From Salvelinus alpinus (Eukaryota > Chordata > Actinopteri > Salmoniformes > Salmonidae), in assembly GCF_045679555.1 (NCBI RefSeq), contig NC_092091.1, positions 68,289,241-68,353,240 of the forward strand: a stretch of DNA of 64,000 nucleotides. Reading direction: 5' to 3'. A model generated the notes under the pieces. It was not told where the DNA came from. It did not search any database and saw only the letters and a list, made by a program, of their open reading frames with translations. The translations under genes were made by a program, and so were the position numbers. Below are positions 24,801 through 36,800 of the stretch, one piece after another (within the stretch, counting starts at the first letter, position 1; each line of letters starts with the position of its first letter).

Positions 24801-27800
24801 CTTTCTATCAAAGGTTGAGTTTGTTGGAGTGTCATTTCCACTCAAACTTTGATGACAACATGTTAGTGTAGACCCCAAGGCATAAAAAAAACGAGACTTT
24901 TTTTGGAATTGTGGTACCAGTTTCTTCTGATTTTCTGATCTTGTGGTTTACAATAGACAGTAGCTAGACACTAGTCATGTATTATTACTGTATCAGAGAT
25001 GAGAAGCATTAGAGTGATAAAACAACTCTTAGAGACAGGAGTTATTGGCTTCTTTCAGCTGTCATAAGTCCGTAATCTGTCCATCTATCTCTCCACTTCC
25101 CTCGTTCACTAGATTATAGGGGATTCATCCCTTCTCCATTAGATTATAGGGGATTCGTCCTTTTTATTCCAGGTGACTTTACTCTCACCTTCTCTCCGCA
25201 TCGATCTGTCACATGGGAAATCTGAGCTCTGTGCCATCTGCCCATCCACCCCACTTCTCCATACAAGAACATTGATACCAGATTCACACATTAGTGCCAA
25301 CCTGAACCGAACTGTGCTGGCTGGGATATTTTTTTAACTTTCTTTTCCAGCACAGTTCCAGCAACTAGGGTGGATGTGTAACCAGGCCAGCCCAGACCCC
25401 ATCCACTAAATGTCTCAGAGTAGGAGTGCTGATCTAAGATCAGGTCCCCACCTGTCCATATAAACGTATCTAATTACGATCTAAAAGGCTAAACCGATCT
25501 GAGTTCAGCACTCCTACTCTGAGATGCTTTGTAGATACGGGCACAGCCCTGGTTTGTGTGGCTCGGTTTGGTCCTATAATATAAATTGGGCATGAAGCAG
25601 TCAAGACAGGAAAGCCACAGCTGCCCGTCAGCCCTAAATGCCCCTTCCTCCTCCCTCTATTTCATAAGTGGTGATCTCATAGCCGGAGGGCTCCATCAAG
25701 GGCCTTTCGAGGAGAGCATAAGTGGTCTAACAAGGGTTAATGTACCAGAACGGTCTGCTGTCTCACATGGTGGAGGGGGGTGCTTTGTTACGTGTCCGAA
25801 ATGGGCTAAAACAGAAACTCTTTTGTTGGGTTTTGCTTTGAAGTCATTTTTTAGGGGGAGGATTCATGACTTGTTTGTATTTGCTTTTAAGTTCTTGGAT
25901 CACTTACAGGTTTTATTTTCCATCCTCAAGACAATCAATGCATTATCTATTCAATTTCCAAAGAATGTTGTATACATGATCATGATATTCCCACAGTGTC
26001 TCCCTCCCTAACCCACGGTATTCCCTGCTCCTCCCACCGCAGGTCTGTTGGTGGGAACACTGGACGTGGTGCTGGACTCCAGTGCTCGAGTGGCCCCCTA
26101 CAGAATCCTTTACCAGACACCTGACTCCCTAATCTACTGGATCATTGCTCATGGTGTGTACTGTGTGTGTACTGTCTGTGTATAGTTCTCTCTCGCTCTT
26201 TCTTTCTCTCCCCCCTCCCCCTTGCACACAAGGTCCTCTCTTCCTGCACCATGTTCTCACTTCCTGCTAATGCCAAGCATCACGTCATGGCCCACTGCTC
26301 TTAAAGGGCTAGACTGGGGGGAAACGGATACCAGGAATGGGAATTGATGGTGATTCGCTTAAAATATGAGGGGCTGTCATGATTTTTTTTGTTAATTAGC
26401 TAGCATGGTAAATCTTACATTACATCTGCTCACTTCATCCGTTAACACTCTCTCTTTGCATGTTAAAGGGTTAACCACCCTAATGTCCTATATGGAAAAG
26501 CTAAAAGGTTAACTCAGGGCTGTAAATGTAAGATACTGACATGATCTCAACCAAATGGGCTATCTCATCACACCTCTTTTGGCTAGTTACAATGGTTTGT
26601 GACATCACAGAAACCCCAATCTTCACCTGCCTCTTTCCTTGAGCAGTTATGTCACACAAATCATTTATTACTGCGGAGGAGCCATGATGCAATCACACGG
26701 ACCCAACATGACAAGCGGGCGGGAAAGGAAAGATTTATTTTTAAAGAGGGATCATTGTGTAAGTAAGGAGAGGCTTCAGAACTATACTCCCCAGACGTAA
26801 TGAACAATGGCTCTGTTGTTAAATGAACGGAGAGACACACTCACACTGCAACCCTTTTGACCATGACTCTTGAGTTTAGTTTTAGTTAGGGGGTCACGGG
26901 TGCCAGGTAGGTCATGCCTACCGGTAATGTTTTGATTTCTCCTTTTTGTTTGTGAGTCAGTCTCATCTGTCAGACATATAGTCTAGACCAATACAAAGGA
27001 CTGATGACAAAGTCGGTATTAGAATGTAAACTTTTCCTAAGTCCTTATAACATTGATAGAAATAACTTAGTTATTTTGCGTTGTATTACCCAAAATGAAA
27101 TGATCACGGAAATAATAAGATCAAAACACATTGCACACAACAATTTGACTTTTCTCATCACAAAAGAATAATATGTTGACTTAGGAAAGTCCTGCACACA
27201 CACAGCATCCATGATACAATAGAAAGGTCTGTAGCTCAATCTGGCTTTATGGGGGGAAGACGGAGGTGGTGGATCGAAAAGCCTGTGTTGTGTTGGAGGA
27301 CTTTGAATAGTGTGTGACTACGCGCATGTGTATTTGCCTTAGTGAGTGCTCCCATATGGAAAAAGGAGTAGGGGAAAGAAACAGGAGAGAAGACCCTCTC
27401 TGAAATGGAAGCCCAGAGAAGAAGACTCCTGAGGGCTGGCAACCACTCCTTCCTCCCCTCTCCCTATCTGCCCATCCTCCAGCACAGAGGGAGAGTGGAG
27501 CAGTCTGTCTGCCAGACGTCATCACTAATGTAGCTAAGAGATGAGCAGCAGTGGGCTACTTACAGGGGAGACGGATGAGGCCTCTAACGATAGTGGACAC
27601 TGCACTGAGGTTTCTGTGCTAGCAGGCTCTGCCTTGACTGGCTCTCAGATTTCACTAGCGCTAAGTAGCTGCTAACAAGTAGCCACAGTAGCACCAATAG
27701 GGATTTGCCTGCCAATACTATTCAAAATTCTCCCTGAATTTAAGGTGTGCTGTATCGCAGGGCATTATTATTTCACCTTTTTAAGTAGGATCGTAACATA

Positions 27801-30800
27801 TCTGAAGCTAATTAGCCAATAGCGCTCTAGCCATGAACTTATCGCCATATGTGTGGTAGTAAATCTAGGCCGAGCAGAGGGGATGGCCAAGTAATCTCAG
27901 TGGCTGGGCTGTCTAGATTTAATCAAACTTTATTTATATAGCACATTTCTTAGAGGATGCGTTTTAAAGTGCTTAACAAATAAAATAAAAGGTGAGAAAG
28001 ATAAAAACAAAGTTTTCTATTTAAATGACTAAGACAATAAAAAATGTAAGAGACAACTTAAAATAGTAAAATAACAGTACACATGAGGCTAATGCATTAA
28101 AATAAATGTGATTATATATGGGAATATGATTAAAAAGAACCCTAAGTAAAAGCATGTCTAGAGGCTGTTCTAAAGGCCAGGACCATAGTGGTTGAAGGCA
28201 GCCTCACCAAACGTTGTGGTTCAGAGTGACCTTTGGAACAGCTGAAAGGCCAGTGATAGAGGATCTGAGGGACAACCTGGCACATATGCTTTTAAGATAT
28301 CAGACATGTATTCAGGTGCAAACCCACGTAGTGCTTTAAAAATCAATAAAGCCATTTTAAAATCCGCTCTAAAACAAACAGGCAACCAATGCAGTGACTG
28401 TGCTCTCCTCCTGGCCTTTGGAAGCACACGTGCTGCGGCATTCTGAATGAATTAAAGCTGGCCAATGTTTTTTTTTGAGGGGGGAGACCAGACAGGAGTG
28501 CATTGCAATAATCAAGCCTGTCAGTAATAAAGACATGCATTAGTCAGTGTGGACTTGACAGAGGAATGGTCACACTTTGACAATATTTCTAAGGTAATTA
28601 AAAAGCTGATTTGTTCACATTTCTGATGTGGGCCTTCACTGGCCCAATGCTCTAGCCTAGTGGTTAGAGCGTTGGGCCAGTAAACGAAAGGTTGCTAGAT
28701 TGAATCCCCGAGCTGACAGGGTAAAAATCTGTTGTTCTGCCCCTGAACAAGGCAGTTAACCCACTGTTGCTAGGCCGTCATTGTAAATAAGAATTTGTTC
28801 TTAACTGACTTGCCTGGTTAAAAAAAAATATATATATTTTTTAGGTCAGTCTAAAATAACACCTAGGTTTATAGCCTGGTGGGTTGTGTCTAGTAGTCTT
28901 GATTAGCCGTCTGAACAGCTGGTTACTGCTGTCTGTACTGTCTTTCCCCTTGTCTCTGTTACTGGTCCTGAATCATGTACTTCCATACTACTTAGTATCC
29001 AGAAGAGTAGGTTAGGATTCCAAGTATGATAAACATGTTTAATTTGCATACAATTGTAAGAATGATGAAGAGCGTATCAGACGACATGCTGTAATGTCTC
29101 AAAGAAAATGAGGAATGGGTGAATCTCCATGCCTCCACATTCTCCTGGGAGCCCATTGTAATCTCCTCCTCCGTCTCTTCTCCCCTCCCTCGTTCCATAG
29201 GGTGCTCCCGTAAGGAGATCACAGAGCACTGGGAGTGGCTGGAGCAGAACCTCCTGCAGACACTGTCCATCTTTGAGAACGAGAATGACATCACTACCTT
29301 TGTCAAGGGCAAAGTTCAGGTACTGTTTAGTGTATATATGAGTCACTTAGCACATGCTGGTCTCTAAAGAAACAGTATGGACTTCTCTGGGATTTGGAAG
29401 GTTGGTTGTGTTTAGAGGGGTTGCATGGTGGGGTTTGGAATTTCACAATTCTTTGTGATGGTGTTTGTGACAATAGTAATGGTGGTTGTCAGCAATTCAT
29501 TTTGACAGTTTGGACATTGAAACGTATGACATTTACCTGTGAAATGTTTGTCATGCCAGGTGTAATATTAGCCTAGCATGTAGTCAAACTAGTATTGTCA
29601 AAATAACTCCTGCCAGGGGCAAAATAACAAAGCCCGGCTGTATTTACTATTGTAACCTAAAAACAGGTCCAGCTACTGACACAGCCTCTAAATCAGGTTC
29701 TGTATTTATCTGTATGGAGATAAAGTCGTTCTTACTCAATGAATAGATTACAAAAGCTAGCCAGATAAGATTTATTTTGTTCTCTCACTTTGTCTGCCAC
29801 TCACTCTCTCACTTTCTTGCTATCTCTATTTTAAAATGAATTGTTGAACTTTTTTATTGATTTTCTCTCTCAAAGTCCTTCACTCCCTCTATTTCTCTCT
29901 TGCCCCAGGGTATTATCGCCGAGTACAACAAGAACCACGACGTGAAGGAGGACGATGACACTGACAAATTCAAGGAGGCCATCTGTACGTTCCGTAAGCT
30001 GTTTGGCATGCCTGAAGAGGAGAAGCTGGTCAACTACTACTCCTGTAGCTACTGGAAGGGCCGTGTGCCCCGGCAGGGCTGGCTCTACCTCAGCATCAAC
30101 CACATCTGCTTCTACTCTTACCTGCTGGGGAAAGAAGGTAGGGACCACTGGCATGCTGGCACAGGTACACACACCACTGCATCACTGGTGGGTACTACAT
30201 ACCGATTATGCATAGCTTTTGAAGACCCTTCAGAAGTCCCAAAAATAGTACAACCCCTTGATATTTTTCTGGGTGGATACAATGTATTTTTTAAGATGAA
30301 GTGATGTATATTTGAAACGATCAGCTTTTATGCAACCAAAAAAATGAATAAAGGCAACCATCTATCTTTCCCTCTCTGTCTCTCTCGCCCTCTTTCTTCC
30401 CCCCTCAGCCAAGCTGGTGATCCGCTGGGCCGACATCACCCAGCTGGAGAAAAGCGCCACCCTCCTCCTCCCCGATGCAGTCAAGGTGAGCCTTGTAAAT
30501 GATATCAACTATACTGCATGTTACCATCGCTTTAACGTCTCTTTTGTCCATCCACACACCCCTCTAACCTTCATTCATGCTTCCATTCCTCGGGCCAAGG
30601 TGAGCACTCGGGTGACTGAGCACGTCTTCTCGGTCTTCCTCAACATCAACGAGACCTTCAAGCTGATGGAGCAGCTGGCCAACATCGCCATGAGACAGCT
30701 CCTTGACAACAAGGGCTTTGAGCAGGACCGCTCTCTGCCCAAACTCAAGAGGAAGACACCCAAAAAGGTGTCTGCCCTCAAGAGGTGAGGTTTGATGGAG

Positions 30801-33800
30801 GGGGTTCTGGGGAGGTTCTGGGAAGGTTTGGTGAGGCTGGATGTTGTAGTTGAGAGATTTTTGTTGATCTCCCCTCAATAGGTTCGGTTGATAGTTGAGG
30901 AGGATTGGTTTCTGGGGAGATGCAGTAAGTTTAGTCATGATGTAGTCATTTATAATGCTGCACAACATTCTTTGCTGCGGGTGACCTATAACCATTCACA
31001 ACCATTCCATGTGGTTGCATGGCGTTGTAAGTTTTACACAGTTTAATAAACAATATACCAAGACTTAACTCAATGACTACATAAGACCACCAACAAACAA
31101 CTAAAATGACTTCAGAGGAAAGAAATGTATAGTCTTGTTCCAACATGCCTGAAGGAAAAGCAGCTGAGGAGGTGTTAGTAGTATATTAAAACGGGCTTCC
31201 TTTCTAGTAGTTTGGCTCACAGCCACTTTTGCATTCTTTAAATCTACAGCACGACTTTGTCATAATCCTTTTAGGTACAGCTCAACTTTTACTGGCGCTA
31301 TTAACTTTGAACACCCAAGCTTGCGTCATTGGCCCAAGACTTTCAAATGTATTACCCTCAAGACAGATTCCAACTTTCTAACCACTACCCATACTGTTGC
31401 CCCATCTAGATGTCTATTGTAGTAGTAACTGTTGCCCCATCTAGATGTCTATTGTAGTAGTAACTGTTGCCCCATCTAGATGTATATTGTAGTAGTAACT
31501 GTTGCCCTATATAGATGTCTATTGTAGTAGTAACTGTTGCCCCATCTAGATGTCTATTGTAGTAGTAACCGTTGCCCCATCTAGATGTCTATTGTAGTAG
31601 TAACCGTTGCCCCATCTAGATGTCTATTGTAGTAGTAACTGTTGCCCCATCTAGATGTCTATTGTAGTAGTAACTGTTGCCCCATCTAGATGTCTATTGT
31701 AGTAGTAACTGTTGCCCCATCTAGATGTCTATTGTAGTAGTAACTGTTGCCCCATCTAGATGTCTATTGTAGTAGTAACTGTTGCCCCATCTAGATGTCT
31801 ATTGTAGTAGTAACTGTTGCCCCATCTAGATGTCTATTGTAGTAGTAACTGTTGCCCCATCTAGATGTCTATTGTAGTAGTAACTGTTGCCCCATCTAGA
31901 TGTCTATTGTAGTAGTAACTGTTGCCCCATCTAGATGTCTATTGTAGTAGTAACTGTTGCCCCATCTAGATGTCTATTGTAGTAGTAACTGTTGCCCTAT
32001 ATAGATGTCTATTGTAGTAGCAGCTGTTGCCCCATCTAGATGTCTATTGTAGTAGTAACTGTTGACCTATATAGATGTCTATTGTAGTAGTAACTGTTGC
32101 CCCATCTAGATGTCTATTGTAGTAGTAACTGTTGACCTATATAGATGTCTATTGTAGTAGTAACTGTTGACCTATATAGATGTCTATTGTAGTAGTAACT
32201 GTTGCCCCATCTAGATGTCTATTGTAGTAGTAACTGTTGCCCCATCTAGATGTCTATTGTAGTAGTAACTGTTGACCTATATAGATGTCTATTGTAGTAG
32301 TAACTGTTGCCCCATCTAGATGTCTATTGTAGTAGTAACTGTTGCCCTATATAGATGTCTATTGTAGTAGTAACTGTTGACCTATATAGATGTCTATTGT
32401 AGTAGTAACTGTTGCCCTATATAGATGTCTATTGTAGTAGTAACTGTTGCCCTATATAGATGTCTATTGTAGTAGCAGCTGTTGCCCTATATAGATGTCT
32501 ATTGTAGTAGTAACTGTTGCCCTATATAGATGTCTATTGTAGTAGTAACTGTTGCCCTATATAGATGTCTATTGTAGTAGCAGCTGTTGCCCTATATAGA
32601 TGTCTATTGTAGTAGTAACTGTTGCCCTATATAGATGTCTATTGTAGTAGTAACTGTTGCCCTATATAGATGTCTATTGTAGTAGTAACTGTTGCCCCAT
32701 CTAGATGTCTATTGTAGTAGTAACTGTTGCCCCATCTAGATGTCTATTGTAGTAGCAACTGTTGCCCCATCTAGATGTCTATTCTAGTAGCAACTGTTGC
32801 CCCATCTAGATGTATATTGTAGTAGTAACTGTTGCCCCATCTAGATGTCTATTGTAGTAGTAACTGTTGCCCCAGCTAGATGTCTATTGTAGTAGTAACT
32901 GTTGCCCCATCTAGATGTCTATTGTAGTAGTAACTGTTGCCCCATCTAGATGTCTATTGTAGTAGTAACTGTTGCCCCATCTAGATGTCTATTGTAGTAG
33001 TAACTGTTGCCCCATCTAGATGTCTATTGTAGTAGTAACTGTTGCCCCATCTAGATGTCTATTGTAGTAGTAACTGTTGCCCCATCTAGATGTCTATTGT
33101 AGTAGTAACTGTTGCCCCATCTAGATGTCTATTGTAGTAGTAACTGTTGCCCCATCTAGATGTCTATTGTAGTAGTAACTGTTGCCCCATCTAGATGTCT
33201 ATTGTAGTAGTAACTGTTGCCCCATCTAGATGTCTATTGTAGTAGTAACTGTTGCCCCATCTAGATGTCTATTGTAGTAGTAACTGTTGCCCCATCTAGA
33301 TGTCTATTGTAGTAGTAACTGTTGCCCCATCTAGATGTCTATTGTAGTAGTAACTGTTGCCCCATCTAGATGTCTATTGTAGTAGTAACTGTTGCCCCAT
33401 CTAGATGTCTATTGTAGTAGTAACTGTTGCCCCATCTAGATGTCTATTGTAGTAGTAACTGTTGCCCCATCTAGATGTCTATTGTAGTAGTAACTGTTGC
33501 CCCATCTAGATGTCTATTGTAGTAGTAACTGTTGCCCCATCTAGATGTCTATTGTAGTAGTAACTGTTGCCCTATATAGATGTCTATTGTAGTAGTAACT
33601 GTTGCCCCATCTAGATGTCTATTGTAGTAGTAACTGTTGCCCCGTCTAGATGTCTATTGTAGTAGTAACTGTTGACCCATCTAGATGTCTATTGTAGCAG
33701 TAACTGTTGCCCCATCTAGATGTCTATTGTAGTAGTAACTGTTGCCCCATCTAGATGTCTATTGTAGTAGTAACTGTTGCCCCATCTAGATGTCTATTGT

Positions 33801-36800
33801 AGTAGTAACTGTTGCCCCATCTAGATGTCTATTGTAGTAGTAACTGTTGCCCCATCTAGATGTCTATTGTAGTAGTAACTGTTGCCCCATCTAGATGTCT
33901 ATTGTAGTAGTAACTGTTGCCCCATCTAGATGTCTATTGTAGTAGTAACTGTTGCCCCATCTAGATGTCTATTGTAGTAGTAACTGTTGCCCCGTCTAGA
34001 TGTCTATTGTAGTAGGAACTGTTGCCCCGTCTAGATGTCTATTGTAGTAGTAACTGTTGCCCCGTCTAGATGTCTATTGTAGTAGTAACTGTTGCCCCAT
34101 CTAGATGTCTATTGTAGTAGTAACTGTTGCCCCATCTAGATGTCTATTGTAGTAGTAACTGTTGCCCCATCTAGATGTCTATTGTAGTAGTAACTGTTGC
34201 CCCATCTAGATGTCTATTGTAGTAGTAACTGTTGCCCCATCTAGATGTCTATTGTAGTAGTAACTGTTGCCCCATCTAGATGTCTATTGTAGTAGTAACT
34301 GTTGCCCCATCTAGATGTCTATTGTAGTAGTAACTGTTGCCCCATCTAGATGTCTATTGTAGTAGTAACTGTTGCCCCATCTAGATGTCTATTGTAGTAG
34401 TAACTGTTGCCCCATCTAGATGTCTATTGTAGTAGTAACTGTTGCCCCATCTAGATGTCTATTGTAGTAGTAACTGTTGCCCCATCTAGATGTCTATTGT
34501 AGTAGCAACTGTTGCCCCATCTAGATGTCTATTGTAGTAGTAACTGTTGCCCCATCTAGATGTATATTGTAGTAGTAACTGTTGCCCCATCTAGATGTCT
34601 ATTGTAGTAGTAACTGTTGCCCCATCTAGATGTCTATTGTAGTAGTAACCGTTGCCCCATCTAGATGTCTATTGTAGTAGTAACCGTTGCCCCATCTAGA
34701 TGTCTATTATAGTAGTAACTGTTGCCCCATCTAGATGTCTATTGTAGTAGTAACCGTTGCCCCATCTAGATGTCTATTGTAGTAGCAACTGTTGCCCTAT
34801 ATAGATGTCTATTTAGTAGCAGCTGTTGCCCTATATAGATGTCTATTGTAGTAGTAACTGTTGCCCTATATAGATGTCTATTGTAGTAGCAGCTGTTGCC
34901 CTATATAGATGTCTATTGTAGTAGTAACTGTTGCCCTATATAGATGTCTATTGTAGTAGCAGCTGTTGCCCTATATAGATGTCTATTGTAGTAGTAGCTG
35001 TTACCCCATCTAGATGTCTATTGTAGTAGTAACTGTTGCCCTATATAGATGTCTATTGTAGTAGCAGCTGTTGCCCTATATAGATGTCTATTGTAGTAGT
35101 AGCTGTTACCCCATCTAGATGTCTATTGTAGTAGTAACTGTTGCCCTATATAGATGTCTATTGTAGTAGTAACTGTTGCCCTATATAGATGTCTATTGTA
35201 GTAGCAAATGTTGCCCTATATAGATGTCTATTGTAGTAGCAACTGTTGCCCTATATAGATGTCTATTTAGTAGCAGCTGTTGCCCTATATAGATGTCTAT
35301 TGTAGTAGCAACTGTTGCCCTATATAGATGTCTATTGTAGTAGCAGCTGTTGCCCTATATAGATGTCTATTGTAGTAGCAGCTGTTGCCCTATATAGATG
35401 TCTATTGTAGTAGTAACTGTTGCCCTATATAGATGTCTATTGTAGTAGCAGCTGTTGCCCTATATAGATGTCTATTGTAGTAGCAACTGTTGCCCCATCT
35501 AGATGTATATTGTAGTAGCAACTGTTGCCCCATCTAGATGTATATTGTAGTAGCAACTGTTGCCCCATCTAGATGTCTATTGTAGTAGCAACTGTTGCCC
35601 CATCTAGATGTATATTGTAGTAGCAACTGTTGCCCCATCTAGATGTCTATTGTAGTAGTAACTGTTGCCCCATCTAGATGTCTATTGTAGTAGCAACTGT
35701 TGCCCCATCTAGATGTATATTGTAGTAGCAACTGTTGCCCCATCTAGATGTCTATTGTAGTAGTAACTGTTGCCCCATCTAGATGTCTATTGTAGTAGCA
35801 ACTGTTGCCCCGTCTAGATGTCTATTGTAGTAGTAACTGTTGCCCCATCTAGATGTCTATTGTAGTAGTAACTGTTGCCCCATCCAGATGTCTATTGTAG
35901 TAGTAACTGTTGCCCCATCTAGATGTCTATTGTAGTAGTAACTGTTGCCCCATCTAGATGTCTATTGTAGTAGTAACTGTTGCCCCATCTAGATGTCTAT
36001 TGTAGTAGTAACTGTTGCCCCATCTAGATGTCTATTGTAGTAGTAACTGTTGCCCCATCTAGATGTCTATTGTAGTAGTAACTGTTGCCCCATCTAGATG
36101 TCTATTGTAGTAGTAACTGTTGCCCCATCTAGATGTCTATTGTAGTAGTAACTGTTGCCCCATCTAGATGTCTATTGTAGTAGTAACTGTTGCCCCATCT
36201 AGATGTCTATTGTAGTAGTAACTGTTGCCCCATCTAGATGTCTATTGTAGTAGTAACTGTTGCCCCATCTAGATGTCTATTGTAGTAGTAACTGTTGCCC
36301 CATCTAGATGTCTATTGTAGTAGTAACTGTTGCCCCATCTAGATGTCTATTGTAGTAGTAACTGTTGCCCCATCTAGATGTCTATTGTAGTAGTAACTGT
36401 TGCCCCATCTAGATGTCTATTGTAGTAGGAACTGTTGCCCCATCTAGATGTCTATTGTAGTAGTAACTGTTGCCCTATATAGATGTCTATTGTAGTAGTA
36501 ACTGTTGCCCCATCTAGATGTCTATTGTAGTAGTAACTGTTGCCCCATCTAGATGTCTATTGTAGTAGTAACTGTTGCCCCGTCTAGATGTCTATTGTAG
36601 TAGTAACTGTTGCCCCATCTAGATGTCTATTGTAGTAGTAACTGTTGCCCCATCTAGATGTCTATTGTAGTAGTAACTGTTGCCCCATCTAGATGTCTAT
36701 TGTAGTAGTAACTGTTGCCCCATCTAGATGTCTATTGTAGTAGTAACTGTTGCCCCATCTAGATGTCTATTGTAGTAGTAACTGTTGCCCCATCTAGATG

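Larger units (their letters stand above)
18831..26042 (+). other. TBC1D9 intron 1
   Basis: This 7.2-kb intron contains a minus-strand tRNA SINE, a second tRNA SINE near 21 kb, a GGT repeat and two foldback elements. No internal coding exon is recognised between these. Confidence 0.8.

Noticed and set aside
25586-26011. 141-codon open frame before exon 2
   Set aside because: It lies in TBC1D9 intron 1, has no recognisable domain and stops before the exon 2 acceptor.
28650-28720. Possible functional tRNA gene
   Set aside because: The tRNA-like sequences here and at 15788, 19386, 21166, 40727 and 53975 are heads of SINEs and do not form complete tRNAs.
29900-30304. Exon 4 read-through frame of TBC1D9
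   Set aside because: The donor after exon 4 is a good GT site and the following exon joins in frame. The extension past it has no similarity to the family.
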